Source: Burkholderia sp. Bp8992 (GTDB lineage Bacteria; Pseudomonadota; Gammaproteobacteria; Burkholderiales; Burkholderiaceae). From it: DNA of 64,000 nucleotides. The stretch lies in contig NZ_QTQI01000007.1 in NCBI RefSeq assembly GCF_003853705.1, positions 186,001 through 250,000 on the forward strand, written 5' to 3'. Numbering within the stretch: the stretch's first letter is position 1; the number at the start of each line of letters is the position of its first letter. Of the stretch, positions 1-9,898 are shown piece after piece. Both the position numbers and the translations under genes were made by a program. Below the pieces are notes generated by a model. It was not told where the DNA came from. It worked only from the letters and a program-made list of their open reading frames with translations, and searched no databases.

Positions 1-32
1 TTGATCGTGGATCTTCCATTCGCTTGCCATAG

Positions 33-60
33 CAAATGGTGTCAATAATGACACCATTTG
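33..60. promoter_or_regulatory. Perfect 12-bp inverted repeat, candidate operator
   Basis: Arms CAAATGGTGTCA and TGACACCATTTG are exact reverse complements separated by ATAA. A long perfect AT-containing dyad in non-coding DNA resembles operators of TetR-type repressors. It lies 240 bases before the first gene of the window and close to the left edge, so it may serve a gene outside the window reading leftward. The bound protein is unknown. Confidence 0.5.
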
Positions 61-299
61 TCAGCGCTGGTCACGAACCCTCTGTCACCGCCGTTCCCGC
101 CGGCAACCGAACTAGCGCCCGCCCTGTTATTCGGCATATTGGGGGATGCCCTTAGGCGCTATGATACCGGCCTGACATCAGCGCCCACCGTTGCGAACCG
201 TAGCGAGACGGTATCCGGGCAGGCTGGGGTGCCTTGCATTCGCCGTTCGCGAGACGAACAAGGCGTTGACTGAAAAGAACGATATTCGGCCAGTAATCG
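61..299. other. Non-coding stretch before the first gene
   Basis: Apart from the inverted repeat just before it, nothing convincing is visible here. A 71-codon open frame from 58 to 273 on the plus strand has no ribosome site and no recognisable protein features, so it was not accepted as a gene. Confidence 0.5.
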
Positions 300-1736
300 A
301 TGATTGAAAACCTGCAGGAATCAGTTTCTCTGCGGCGCGCGTGCGCGTCGCTGGCCTTGGCGGCATTGCTCGCCGGGTGTGCGTCGCAACCGGACGCGAT
401 CCAGCGGAAAACCGGCTGGATGCGCGCGGAAGTCGCCGACTCCTATGTCTATGCGTATCCGCTCGTGCTGATGGACGTCGCGAAGGAAGCGGCGACGGGC
501 GGCGACGGCGCGCAACCGGGGCAGGCGCCGCTCAACACGCTGCGCCACGCGCAGGCGCTGCCGCCCGTCGGTGCGGTCAATCCGCCGCTGCCGGGCGTCG
601 ATACCCTCGACTCGACCGGCTGGCTCGACGTCGCCGCCGAACCCGTGATCGTCACGCTGCCCGACACGCGCGGCCGCTACTGGGACGCGCGCGCGCTCGA
701 CATGTGGACGAACGTGCTGTGGTCGTCGTCGACCATCGCAGTACGCACGGCACGCGGCGGCGCGCGATCGCAAACGATTGCGTTTGCCGCGAAGGGCTGG
801 CAGGGCACGCTGCCGAAGGGCGCGCTGCGGGTCGACGTGCCGTCCGCCAACGCGTGGCTCGAAGTGCGGCTGCAGACGAGCGGGGGGCGCGACCTCACGG
901 ACGTGAAGAAACTGCAGCGCGCGATTCGCGTGGTGCCGCTGTCTGTATACACAGGCGCGGCGCGCGGCGCGTCGGTCGCGGTTCATGCGGGCAGCGCGCC
1001 TTCCGAAGCGGCGGGCGGCGGCACGCCGGCCGAGCAGGTGGCCGCGCTCGACCCGAAGGCGTTCTTCACGCGCTTCGCGCAGGCGCTGCAGGACAACCCG
1101 GCGTCGGCCGACGATGCGCACGCGCAGGAACTGCTCGGCGACATCGGCGTGACGGCCGGCTATCCGGTGCTGTGGACCGGCGACCGCCTCACGGCGGCGA
1201 CGGCCGGCGTCGCCGAGGCGCGTGCGCGGCTCGCGACGCCGCCGTCGAACCTGCTGAACGCGAACGGCTGGAACTGGATCGGCGACACGGCCGGCAAGTA
1301 CGGCCAGGACTACACGCTGCGCGCGTACGCGGCCTACTCGCAGTTCGGCACCGCGACGCGCGACGACGAGACGCTCGCGGTCGTCCGCGTCGACAGCGAC
1401 GGCCATCCGCTGAACGGTGCGAACCGCTACGTGCTGCATTTCGCGCCGGGCGCGCTGCCGCCGGCCCGCGCGTTCTGGACGCTCACGCCGTACACGACGA
1501 ACGGCGCGCTGCCCGACGTCGGGTCGGCGCGTCGCTCGCTCGGCGATCGCGACCGGCTGCGCCGCAACCGCGACGGTTCGATCGACATCGTCGTGTCGGC
1601 GTCGCCGGGTGGTGCGCACGCAGGCAACTGGCTGCCGGCGCCGCGCACCGATTTCGCGCTCGCGTTGCGCCTGTATGCACCGAAGCCGCAGGCGAGCGAC
1701 GGGTCGTGGATGCCGCCCGTCGTCGTCCGGAAATGA
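300..1736 (+). CDS. DUF1254/DUF1214 domain lipoprotein
   Basis: A 478-residue exported lipoprotein. The N-terminus has a basic start, a hydrophobic run and the lipobox LAGC near residue 27, so the mature protein should be lipid-anchored. A DUF1254 domain follows (ADSYVYAYPLVLMD near residue 43) and a DUF1214 domain occupies the C-terminus (FWTLTPYTTNG, later NWLPAP). The two domains usually occur together in proteins of unknown biochemical role, often in the envelope. ATG 300 is used because it keeps the whole signal peptide, although no strong ribosome site precedes it. The gene appears to be a single unit; the next gene starts 148 bases downstream. The family call is firm and the function unknown. 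Confidence 0.85.
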   Translation: MIENLQESVSLRRACASLALAALLAGCASQPDAIQRKTGWMRAEVADSYVYAYPLVLMDVAKEAATGGDGAQPGQAPLNTLRHAQALPPVGAVNPPLPGVDTLDSTGWLDVAAEPVIVTLPDTRGRYWDARALDMWTNVLWSSSTIAVRTARGGARSQTIAFAAKGWQGTLPKGALRVDVPSANAWLEVRLQTSGGRDLTDVKKLQRAIRVVPLSVYTGAARGASVAVHAGSAPSEAAGGGTPAEQVAALDPKAFFTRFAQALQDNPASADDAHAQELLGDIGVTAGYPVLWTGDRLTAATAGVAEARARLATPPSNLLNANGWNWIGDTAGKYGQDYTLRAYAAYSQFGTATRDDETLAVVRVDSDGHPLNGANRYVLHFAPGALPPARAFWTLTPYTTNGALPDVGSARRSLGDRDRLRRNRDGSIDIVVSASPGGAHAGNWLPAPRTDFALALRLYAPKPQASDGSWMPPVVVRK

Positions 1737-1884
1737 ACGGATGACCGGCGCCACTGTCCGACCGGCGGGCGCGACGGCGCCCGAACCCCGTACCGTCACC
1801 TCCTGAGCCTATACTTTCGGGATAGCGTGCGCGGCCGCCCGGTTGTCCGGCGCGGCCCGGCATCCATTCCCGAGGCATTCAAGC

Positions 1885-4800
1885 ATGGCAAGCGCAGACA
1901 AAGAAACCATATCCTCGACCCTCCATGCCCTCGGTGGCGTTGCACGTTCACGTCGGACCCGGCGTATCGGTATCGGCGTGCTGATCTTCCTCGTATTGTT
2001 CGGACTGCTCGGGTTCTTCGCAGCACCGCCATTGATCCGCCATGTCGCCGAACAGCAGTTGAGCAAGCAGCTCGACCGGCCGGCCACGATCCAGCGGATC
2101 GCACTGAACCCGTACACGCTGAACCTCGAAGCCGACGGCATCCACCTCGGCGAGCGCGGCGGCAAGGGCGACTTCGTCGACATCGGCAAGCTCGTCGTGA
2201 GGCCGTCGTGGTCGTCGCTGTTCCGCGGCGCGCCGATCGTCAATGAAATCCGGCTCGATTCGCCGCGCTTTCACATCGTCCGCTACGACGCGCAGCGCTT
2301 CAACTTCACCGACCTGATCGAGAAATTCTCCGCGCCGTCGCCGAAGCCCGCAAGCAAGCCGACGCAATTCTCGGTGTCGAACATCCAGGTCAACGACGGC
2401 CGGATCGACTTCGACGACCGCCTGCTGAACGAGCAGCACGTCATCGACAACTGGACGCTCGGCATTCCGTATATCGCGACGCTGGCGTCGAAGACCGACA
2501 TCTTCGTCGAGCCGAAGCTGCGCGCGCGCTTCGACGGCAGCCCGATCTCGATCGACGGCAAGACCAAGCCGTTCGCGCAGTCGCGCGAATCGGAGATCGC
2601 GCTGAAGTTCGATCGCCTCGACGTGCCGAAGCTGATCTCGTACGTGCCGGCGAAGCTGCCGGTGGTCGTGACGAGCGGCCTCTTGAGCAGCAACCTCGCG
2701 GTCAATTTCGTGATGAGCGGCGAGACGCCCGCGCTGCGCGTGTCGGGCACCGTCGACCTGAACGACGCGAAGGTGACGGACCATGCGTCCGCGCCGCTGT
2801 TCGCCGCGCGCGGCGTGCACGTCGCGGCAGCCAGCCTCGAGCCGCTGCGCAACGCGATGCACTTCGACGAGATCCGGATCGACCAGCCGGTGGTCGACCT
2901 GGCGCGCGACAAGCAGGGCGTGCTGAACGTCGAGAAGCTCGTCGCGCAGCCGGCCGCCGCCCCGAAGGCCGAAGCCGGCAAGCCGGCCGCATCGGCCGCC
3001 GCCGCTTCCGGTGCCGCCGTCGCCGCGGCCAGCGGCGCCAGGGCCGACAGCGCCGCCGCCGCGAAGGAAGCGCCGCCGCTCGACCTGACGATCCGTCATT
3101 TCGCGATCGACGGCGGCACGGTCAACGTCGACGACCGCGTGCCGGCGACGCCGACCGCGATGTCGCTGACGAAGCTCGCCGCGACGCTCGACGGTTTCTC
3201 GCTGCAAGGCAAGACGCCCGCGAAATACACGCTGTCGACGTCGCTGTCGCGCGGCGGCGACGTGAAGGCCGAAGGCGCATTCAATCTCGCGGACAAGCAG
3301 GCCGACACGAAGCTGACGGTCGCCGCGCTCGCGCTGCCGGCACTGCAGCCGTACCTCGGCGAGGCGACGCGCGCGCGCGTGCTCGACGGCACGCTCGGCG
3401 CGACCGTCAACGCGAAGACCGACTGGGGCAAGACGCCGCTCGCCGCGGAAGTCGCCGACAGCACGATCGGCCTGAAGTCGCTGAAGATCGCTGCACCGGA
3501 CAACAAGGCGCCGGCAATCGTGCTGCCCGACGCGAGCGCGAAGATCGCGAAGGTGGACGTCGCCGCGCGCATCGTGGAGATCGCAAGTGTCGACGCGAGC
3601 GGGCTCGCGCTCGACGTGAAGCGCCTGAAGGACGGCAAGATCGACCTCGCCGCGCTGGCCGAACCCGCGCAGGCGGCGGTACCGCAGCGCACGGTCGCGC
3701 GCAAGGCGCAGGCCGCCGCGCCGTCGTGGCACTACCGGATCGACGCGCTGAACGTGAAGGATTCGTCCGCGAACTTCACCGACCTGTCGACGCCGCGCCC
3801 GGTGAAGCTGGCGATCAAGCCGCTGGAGCTGTCGGTGCAGAAGCTGAGCGACGACATGACGAAGCCGCTGCCCGTGCAGTTGAAGGCGACGCTGAACCGC
3901 AAGGGCTCGCTGAACGTGACGGGCGACGTGACCGCGCAGCCGCTGAAGCTCGGCCTGAAGATCAACGGCAACCGCCTCGACGCGGCCGCGTTCGAGCCGT
4001 ACTTCGGCAGCGCGCTGAACGCGACGATCGCGAGCGCGCTGCTCAACGCGCAGGGCAACCTGACGTTCGCGCAGGTGAAGGACACGCCGCGCGCGACCTA
4101 TCGCGGCGACGTCGCGCTGGTCGACGTGCGGATGCTCGACAAGGCGACGTCCGACCCGTTCGCGGGCTGGCGCTCGCTCGCGCTGTCGAACCTGAAGGCG
4201 AACTACGACGAGAAGGGCACCGACGTCGATGCCGCGCGCGTGACGTTCTCGAACTTCTACGGCCGCGTGCTGCTCGATGCGCAGGGGCGGCTGAACCTGA
4301 AGGACGTGGTCGCGAAGGAGTCGGGCCCCGCGCAGTCGCTCACGCGCGACGCGAGCAAGGGCGAACCGGTGCCGCTGTCGCCGGGCATGACGCCGCCGGC
4401 CGCCGCGCAGGCTGCATCGGCTGCCGCCGCCCAGCAGGCATCCGTGCCGGCCGCTGCGCCCGCGACCGTGGTCGTGAAAGCCGCGCCGCCGCCGCAGAAC
4501 CCGGTGCGGATGCACTTCGGCCAGCTGCTGCTCCAGAGCGGCCGCGTGACTTATACCGACAACTTCATCAAGCCGAACTACACGGCGAACCTGGTCGCGA
4601 TCAACGGGACGGTCGGCGCGTTCGGCACCGATTCGACGACGTCCGCGCCGGTCGACGTCGCCGCGAACCTCGCCGGCAACGGGCCGATCTCGATCAAGGG
4701 CTCGGTGAACCCGCTGATCGAGAAGCCGGCGCTCGACCTGACGGCGACCGCGCACGACATCGAGCTGACCAACCTGACGCCGTACTCGGCGAAGTACGCC

Positions 4801-5691
4801 GGTTACCCGATCACGAAGGGCAAGCTCAACGTCGACCTGCACTACCAGCTCGCGAACGACCAGCTGTCGGCGAACAACCACATCTTCATCGACCAGCTCA
4901 CGTTCGGCGATCACGTCGAGAACGACACCGCGACGAAGCTGCCGGTGAAGCTCGCGATCTCGCTGCTGAAGAACACGCGCGGCCAGATCGACGTGAACCT
5001 GCCGGTGTCGGGTTCGCTGTCGAACCCGGAGTTCAGCGTCGGCGGACTGATCTGGCATGCCGTGCTGAACCTGATCGCGAAGGCCGTCACGTCGCCGTTC
5101 ACGCTGCTCGCGAATGCGTTCGGCGGCGGCGGCGAGGATCTCGGCTACGTCGAGTTCGCGCCGGGCACCTACGAGCTGACCGACGCGCAGCAGAAGAAGC
5201 TCGACACCGTCGTGAAGATGCTGACCGAGAAGCCGTCGATCCGCCTCGACCTGATCGGCCGCGTCGACCCGGCGCAGGACACGCCGGGGCTGCGCGACGC
5301 GTACGTCGAGCGGCTGGTGCGCCAGCAGAAGCTGAAGGACGTGGTCGGCCAGGGCGAGAGCATCGATCCGATGTCGGTGAAGGTCGACAAGGCCGAATAC
5401 TCGAAGTACCTGGCGCGCGCGTACAAGGCCGCCGACTTCAAGAAGCCGCGCAACCTGGTCGGCCTGCAGAAGACGCTGCCCGATGCGGACATGAAGCAGG
5501 CGCTCGCCGATCACGCGCCGGCCGACGACAACGCGCTGCGTGCGCTCGCGCAGCAGCGCGCACAAGCCGTGCGCCAGTACCTCGACGGGAAGATCGATTC
5601 GAGCCGCGTGTTCGTCGTCGCGCCGAAGCTCGACGCGAAGGGCATCTCGGACAAGGGCGCGACGACGCGCGTCGACTTCGGGCTTCAGTAA
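1885..5691 (+). CDS. DUF748 (AsmA-like) giant envelope protein
   Basis: A 1268-residue protein with one N-terminal membrane segment (about residues 25-50) followed by a very long periplasmic region of AsmA/DUF748 type: repeated short beta-rich units separated by Ala/Pro-rich linkers near residues 350-400 and 830-870. A conserved domain at the C-terminus after SPFTLLANAFGG is typical of DUF748. AsmA-like proteins are thought to help move lipids or assemble the outer membrane; a specific role here is not known. The start at 1885 follows a GAGG ribosome site; an upstream ATG at 1843 would add 14 residues ahead of it without one. A strong terminator follows the stop codon. Confidence 0.88.
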   Translation: MASADKETISSTLHALGGVARSRRTRRIGIGVLIFLVLFGLLGFFAAPPLIRHVAEQQLSKQLDRPATIQRIALNPYTLNLEADGIHLGERGGKGDFVDIGKLVVRPSWSSLFRGAPIVNEIRLDSPRFHIVRYDAQRFNFTDLIEKFSAPSPKPASKPTQFSVSNIQVNDGRIDFDDRLLNEQHVIDNWTLGIPYIATLASKTDIFVEPKLRARFDGSPISIDGKTKPFAQSRESEIALKFDRLDVPKLISYVPAKLPVVVTSGLLSSNLAVNFVMSGETPALRVSGTVDLNDAKVTDHASAPLFAARGVHVAAASLEPLRNAMHFDEIRIDQPVVDLARDKQGVLNVEKLVAQPAAAPKAEAGKPAASAAAASGAAVAAASGARADSAAAAKEAPPLDLTIRHFAIDGGTVNVDDRVPATPTAMSLTKLAATLDGFSLQGKTPAKYTLSTSLSRGGDVKAEGAFNLADKQADTKLTVAALALPALQPYLGEATRARVLDGTLGATVNAKTDWGKTPLAAEVADSTIGLKSLKIAAPDNKAPAIVLPDASAKIAKVDVAARIVEIASVDASGLALDVKRLKDGKIDLAALAEPAQAAVPQRTVARKAQAAAPSWHYRIDALNVKDSSANFTDLSTPRPVKLAIKPLELSVQKLSDDMTKPLPVQLKATLNRKGSLNVTGDVTAQPLKLGLKINGNRLDAAAFEPYFGSALNATIASALLNAQGNLTFAQVKDTPRATYRGDVALVDVRMLDKATSDPFAGWRSLALSNLKANYDEKGTDVDAARVTFSNFYGRVLLDAQGRLNLKDVVAKESGPAQSLTRDASKGEPVPLSPGMTPPAAAQAASAAAAQQASVPAAAPATVVVKAAPPPQNPVRMHFGQLLLQSGRVTYTDNFIKPNYTANLVAINGTVGAFGTDSTTSAPVDVAANLAGNGPISIKGSVNPLIEKPALDLTATAHDIELTNLTPYSAKYAGYPITKGKLNVDLHYQLANDQLSANNHIFIDQLTFGDHVENDTATKLPVKLAISLLKNTRGQIDVNLPVSGSLSNPEFSVGGLIWHAVLNLIAKAVTSPFTLLANAFGGGGEDLGYVEFAPGTYELTDAQQKKLDTVVKMLTEKPSIRLDLIGRVDPAQDTPGLRDAYVERLVRQQKLKDVVGQGESIDPMSVKVDKAEYSKYLARAYKAADFKKPRNLVGLQKTLPDADMKQALADHAPADDNALRALAQQRAQAVRQYLDGKIDSSRVFVVAPKLDAKGISDKGATTRVDFGLQ

Positions 5692-5707
5692 GTCTTGCCG
5701 TCATCCG

Positions 5708-5745
5708 CCGCCGCGCCCGCATCCGCCGGGCGCGGCGGTTTTTTT
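5708..5745 (+). terminator. Rho-independent terminator of the DUF748 gene
   Basis: A perfect 12-bp stem (CCGCCGCGCCCG at 5708-5719 with CGGGCGCGGCGG at 5727-5738) closes a 7-base loop and is followed by seven T residues. It lies 16 bases after the stop codon of the DUF748 gene. The T run abuts the last codon of the opposing small gene. Confidence 0.9.
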
Positions 5746-5966
5746 CAGCGCGCGGCGATCGCCGGTTCGCGCTTGTCCAGTTCCTTCCTCGCGGCCAGCG
5801 GCAGACGCGCGTCGTCCCACTGCGTCAGCCATTCGATTTCCTTCGTGGTGAACACCGGCCCGTGGTTGCGCAGCGCGTACTGCAGCGCGTCGACGACGTG
5901 GTGGCGAATGATTTCGGGGGTACGTGCATCGTCCAGCACGAACCGGAGAGCTTCCAGGGTCGACAT
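5745..5966 (-). CDS. Small conserved-looking hypothetical protein (73 aa)
   Basis: A 73-residue acidic/charged soluble peptide beginning MSTLEALRFVLDD. The frame stays open further upstream, but the start at 5966 is preceded by GGAG at good spacing and the upstream extension has shadow-like composition. It contains motifs such as EIIRHHVVDAL and FTTKEIEWL and is predicted helical. I do not recognise a family. It converges on the DUF748 gene and stands alone; the 250 bases upstream contain no other gene. Confidence 0.6.
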   Translation of the reverse strand: MSTLEALRFVLDDARTPEIIRHHVVDALQYALRNHGPVFTTKEIEWLTQWDDARLPLAARKELDKREPAIAAR

Positions 5967-6216
5967 AGTCGTGCTCCGGGTCAGGGAAAACCCTTTATTA
6001 CACGCCAATAGTCGCCGGCCAAGTCGAAAAAAATCCCGCCGCACGGGCCGGTGCACGCGACGGCCACCCATTGCGACCGATTCGTATCGCTTGCGATTGG
6101 TTACGTTTGACAGACAACAGAAAGCCGCGCTTCACGTGGCCGCCGCACGATCCGGCGATATTTTGCGCGCCTGATGGCAAGTCGTGCAGTTCAACGTCAA
6201 TCGATGAGGTGGGGTG

Positions 6217-7899
6217 ATGATTTCCAGGTTCGTCAAGCAACGAAAAATGGCGGTGATGGTGGCGGGCGCGCTGGCGCTCGCAAGCGTGGGCGCATATGCG
6301 GCGCAGCAGGACGGCAACAGCCAGGGCGAGGACAACGGCAACGGCCGTGCGAGCCGCGTCGTGAAGCACGTGCTGCTGCTGAGCATCGACGGCCTGCACG
6401 AACAGGATCTCGCGCGCTGCATCGGCGCGAACACGTGCCCGAATATCGCGGTGCTCGCGAAGAGCGGCGTGACGTACACGAATGCGTACACGCCGGGCCT
6501 GTCGGATTCGTTTCCGGGCCTCGCGGCACTGGTGACGGGCGGCTCGCCGAAGACGGCCGGCCTGTTCTACGACGTGTCGTATGACCGCAACCTGTATGCG
6601 CCGAGCGACACGACGTGCTCGGGCAAGCAGGGCTGGAACGTCGTGTTCGACGAGACGACCGGCATCGACGCGCAGAACGGCGGCGCGCTCGTGCATCTCG
6701 ACGGCGGCGGCGCGTTCAATCCGCAGGCGATCCCGCATGCGAAGGTCAACGGCCAGTGCGTGCCGGTCTACCCGCACAACTACGTGAAGACCAACACGGT
6801 GTTCGAGGCCGTGAAGGCCGGCGTGCCGAACGCGCACACCGCGTGGGCCGACAAGCACGCGTGGGGCTACGACTGGCTGAACGGCCCGTCGGGCACCGGC
6901 GTCGACGACCTGATGCGCACCGAGATCAACTCGATCGACCCGGCGACCAACACCGCCTACACCGACGTCTATTCGCACACCGCCCGCTTCGACAACCTGC
7001 ACGTGCAGGCGCTGATCAACCAGATCGGCGGCCGCGATTCGACCGGCACGAAGACCGCGCCGGTGCCGACGCTGTTCGGCGCGAACTTCCAGACGCTGAG
7101 CGTCGCGCAGAAGGCGCCGGTCGCGAAGGGCGGCGGCTATCTCGACGCCGACTTCACGCCGAACGGGCAGGTCGCGAACGCGATCACGTATGTCGATGAC
7201 GCGATCGGCCACGTCGTCGCGGCGCTGAAGCAGGCGAACCTGTATTCGTCGACGGCGGTGATCGTCACGGCGAAGCACGGCCAGTCGCCGAGCGATCACA
7301 CGAAGCTCGTGAAGAACGGCGACACGCTGACGAAGCTGCTCGAAGCGAACAACTTCATCGATCCGAACGGCAACTTCGGCCAGAACAACACGACGACGGG
7401 CAACCTGAACGACGGTTCGGGCCTGGTCGGCACGGGCTTCGTGCAGACCGACGACGTCGGCCTGATCTGGCTGCGCGACCGCAGCCAGCGCACGGCCGTG
7501 GTCGAGAAGCTGAAGGCGAACCTGGGCTGCAACGCGCCGGGGATCTGCGCGGACGGCCCGCAGGCTTACGTGCTGTACGGCGCGGCGCTGGCCGACCGCT
7601 TCGGCGATCCGGCCAACGGCCGTACGCCCGACATCGTCGTCCAGCCGAATCCGGGCGTGATCTACACGTCGAGCACGAAGAAGGACGAGGAGCACGGCGG
7701 CAACGCGCCGGACGACAGCCACCTCGGCCTGCTCGTGTCGTACCCGGGCGTCCATCGCGCGCGCACCGTGAACGATCTCGTCGGCACGAAGCAGGTTGCG
7801 CCGACGATCCTCGGGCTGCTCGGCGCCGACCCGCGCCTGCTGCATGCGGTCGTGGCCGAGAACACGCACGTGCTGCCGGGGCTCGGTATCGGGCGCTGA
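6217..7899 (+). CDS. Secreted alkaline phosphatase/phosphodiesterase-superfamily protein
   Basis: A 560-residue exported protein with a signal peptide ending near AYA/AQQD (about residue 29). The core has the alkaline phosphatase superfamily layout of type I phosphodiesterase/nucleotide pyrophosphatases: LLSIDG (metal-binding Asp), SDSFPG with a likely Ser nucleophile, the WADKHAW region, VTAKHG, and a late HLG metal ligand. The likely action is hydrolysis of phosphodiesters or phosphonates in the periplasm; the substrate is unknown. A GTG at 6214 is in frame directly before ATG 6217; the ATG has better spacing to GAGG at 6206. It converges on a LysR gene with a hairpin between them. Confidence 0.82.
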   Translation: MISRFVKQRKMAVMVAGALALASVGAYAAQQDGNSQGEDNGNGRASRVVKHVLLLSIDGLHEQDLARCIGANTCPNIAVLAKSGVTYTNAYTPGLSDSFPGLAALVTGGSPKTAGLFYDVSYDRNLYAPSDTTCSGKQGWNVVFDETTGIDAQNGGALVHLDGGGAFNPQAIPHAKVNGQCVPVYPHNYVKTNTVFEAVKAGVPNAHTAWADKHAWGYDWLNGPSGTGVDDLMRTEINSIDPATNTAYTDVYSHTARFDNLHVQALINQIGGRDSTGTKTAPVPTLFGANFQTLSVAQKAPVAKGGGYLDADFTPNGQVANAITYVDDAIGHVVAALKQANLYSSTAVIVTAKHGQSPSDHTKLVKNGDTLTKLLEANNFIDPNGNFGQNNTTTGNLNDGSGLVGTGFVQTDDVGLIWLRDRSQRTAVVEKLKANLGCNAPGICADGPQAYVLYGAALADRFGDPANGRTPDIVVQPNPGVIYTSSTKKDEEHGGNAPDDSHLGLLVSYPGVHRARTVNDLVGTKQVAPTILGLLGADPRLLHAVVAENTHVLPGLGIGR

Positions 7900-7907
7900 C
7901 GCGGGAT

Positions 7908-7937
7908 GCCGGATGCCGCCGCCGGGCGGCGTCCGGC
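7908..7937. terminator. Strong hairpin between convergent genes
   Basis: A 13-bp stem with one G-T wobble (7908-7920 with 7925-7937) and a 4-base GCCG loop lies between the phosphodiesterase-like gene and the opposing LysR gene. No T run follows on either strand, so it is terminator-like rather than a canonical terminator. Confidence 0.4.
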
Positions 7938-7980
7938 GCAGGGCGCGCGCGGCCGTGCGGCGGCGCGCGCCGTTCCCGGC

Positions 7981-8877
7981 CTACGCACGTCCCGATTCGT
8001 CCAGCATCCAGTCCCTGAACCGCCGCAACGCATCGCTCGTGTCGAGGCGCTCCGGCGCATAGCAGAGATAGTGCCCCTGCGCGTCCACGTCGACCGGTGC
8101 ATCGAACGGCTCGACCAGCGTGCCCGCCGCGAGGTTGTCGAGAATCAGGAAGCGCGGCACGAGGGCGATCCCGAGCCCGGCCTGCGCGGCCTGGATCAAT
8201 ACCGAATACTGCTCGAAGCGCGGCCCGGCCAGCGCGTTCATCTGCGACGCGCGATGACGCTCCGCCCATGCGGACCAGGCGATCTCCGCCTGTTCGTGCA
8301 CGAGGCGCGGCGCCGCGACCGCGTTGGCGGGCGCGTGCAGCGCATGCCGCTCGGCGAATTCGCGCGAGCAGACCGGCACGAAGGTCCGCCCGCCCAGATA
8401 GTCGCTTCGCACGCCGTCCCATCCCCCGTCGCCGTAGCGGATCGCCGCGTCGAGTCCGAACGGAAACACGTCGCCGGGCGCGAGATGGCGGCGAAAACTC
8501 AGCGTGACGTCCGGTGCCGTGGCGAGAAAGCGCGTGAGCCGCGGCAGCAGCCACTTGGTCGTGAACGTCGGCACGCTCGCGATCGTCAGCAGGTCGCTGT
8601 TCTCGCGTGCGCTCAACAGTTCGATCGACGCGTTGCCGATTTCGCGCAACGGCCCGACGACGCGTGCGTGATACACCTGGCCCGCACGCGTGAGCGCGAG
8701 GCCGCGCCCCTCGCGCACGAACAGCTTCACGCCGAACAGTGCCTCGAGGTTCGCGATCTGCCGGCTGACCGCGCTCGGCGTCAGGCCCAGTTCGCGGGCC
8801 GCGTAGGAGAAGTTCAGGTACTTCGCGGACGCGGCGAATGCGTGCAGCTCCGCCACGTTCGGATACAGGTGCTTCAT
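7981..8877 (-). CDS. LysR-family transcriptional regulator (GcvA-like)
   Basis: A 298-residue LysR-type regulator. The N-terminal winged helix-turn-helix is clear (FSYAARELGLTPSAVSRQIANLEALFG, residues about 23-49), followed by the substrate-binding domain with FLATAPDV and the IALVPRFL segment near residue 240. It is divergent from the ABC transporter operon beginning at 9040, with 162 bases between, the usual arrangement for a LysR protein controlling its neighbour. The effector is unknown but may be the transported substrate. Confidence 0.88.
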   Translation of the reverse strand: MKHLYPNVAELHAFAASAKYLNFSYAARELGLTPSAVSRQIANLEALFGVKLFVREGRGLALTRAGQVYHARVVGPLREIGNASIELLSARENSDLLTIASVPTFTTKWLLPRLTRFLATAPDVTLSFRRHLAPGDVFPFGLDAAIRYGDGGWDGVRSDYLGGRTFVPVCSREFAERHALHAPANAVAAPRLVHEQAEIAWSAWAERHRASQMNALAGPRFEQYSVLIQAAQAGLGIALVPRFLILDNLAAGTLVEPFDAPVDVDAQGHYLCYAPERLDTSDALRRFRDWMLDESGRA

Positions 8878-9039
8878 GGCGGGCTGTTCCGTCCTTGCAC
8901 AGGTCGATGCGCGCTTTTTACGTTTTTTTCATGACGATGCCATGTCGAAACCGCACACTGCGCCGGCTTCGACAACGCAAGCGGGCCCCGTCCGGCGGGC
9001 GTCGTGCGAGGTATTCCCCGATCGTCAGCGAGTGAGTTC

Positions 9040-9891
9040 ATGCATCCGTCAACCGCCCCGGCATTGGCCGACGGTGTTCCGATTCGTCGTAACAGAGCGG
9101 CGCATCCGCGTGTCGGCCGCCTGTTGCTGCAGGCGCTGCTCGCGGTGTTCGCGCTCTACCTGCTGCTGCCGATCGCATTGCTGCTGATCGGCGCGGTAGG
9201 CGAATCGTGGACGAACACGTTGCTGCCCACCGGCGTCACCGGGCACTGGTTTGCAGACCTGGCCGCGAACCGGAGCTTTACCCGCGCGTTCGGCGTGAGC
9301 TTCATCGTGGCGCTGGCGTGCTGTGCGCTCAACGCGGCGATCGGCCTGCCGCTCGCGTATGCGCTGCATCATCGCGCGCAGGCCGGCGGCGGGTTCGCGA
9401 CGCGCATCGTGATGCTGATGCCGGTCGCCGTGCCGGCGCTGACGCTCGGCTTCGGCTACATCGCGATCTTCAGCGGCGACACGCTGCCGTGGCTCGGCAC
9501 GTTGCCGCTGATGATCGCGGCGCACGCGGTGCTGACCTTGCCGTACCTGCTGCAGACGCTGCTCGGCGACTTGCGCCACCTCGGCCTCGCGCGGCTCGAG
9601 GCCTGCGCGGCGACGCTCGGCGCGACGCCGCTGCGCCAGTTCGTCACGATCGTGCTGCCGAACCTGCGGCACAGCCTGTTTTCCGGCCTCGTGATGGTGG
9701 CCGCGCTGTCGATCGGCGAATTCCAGATCTCGAACCTGATCGCCGGCTTTCGCTACCGGAACTATCCGATCGTGTTGCTGCAGGCGTTCTACGGCGCGAC
9801 GGGGATGGCGTGCGCGGCCACCGTCGTGCTGCTCGTGCTCGCCGTGCTCGCGACGCTCGTGTCCGTCGGCACCGTGCAACGTCTGAAGTGA
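9040..9891 (+). CDS. ABC transporter permease, polyamine/Fe3+/phosphonate type
   Basis: A 283-residue inner-membrane permease with about six membrane segments and a cytoplasmic coupling (EAA) loop at RLEACAATLGATPLRQF. It is the first gene of an operon with ATPase, binding protein, a second permease and a LOG-family gene. The start MHPSTAP at 9040 is chosen because the upstream extension is Arg/Ser-rich shadow sequence. The family resembles two-permease importers for iron(III), polyamines, thiamine or 2-aminoethylphosphonate; the substrate cannot be read from sequence. Confidence 0.82.
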   Translation: MHPSTAPALADGVPIRRNRAAHPRVGRLLLQALLAVFALYLLLPIALLLIGAVGESWTNTLLPTGVTGHWFADLAANRSFTRAFGVSFIVALACCALNAAIGLPLAYALHHRAQAGGGFATRIVMLMPVAVPALTLGFGYIAIFSGDTLPWLGTLPLMIAAHAVLTLPYLLQTLLGDLRHLGLARLEACAATLGATPLRQFVTIVLPNLRHSLFSGLVMVAALSIGEFQISNLIAGFRYRNYPIVLLQAFYGATGMACAATVVLLVLAVLATLVSVGTVQRLK

Positions 9892-9898
9892 GTCATCC

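Noticed and set aside
321-1799. Long antisense open frame over the DUF1254 gene
   Set aside because: Arginine-rich shadow without motifs; the sense frame has a lipobox and known domains.
1948-5565. A very long open frame (over 1200 codons) antisense to the DUF748 gene
   Set aside because: It is Arg/Val/Leu/His-rich, lacks domains and mirrors the codon structure of the gene on the other strand. Such antisense frames are expected in GC-rich DNA.
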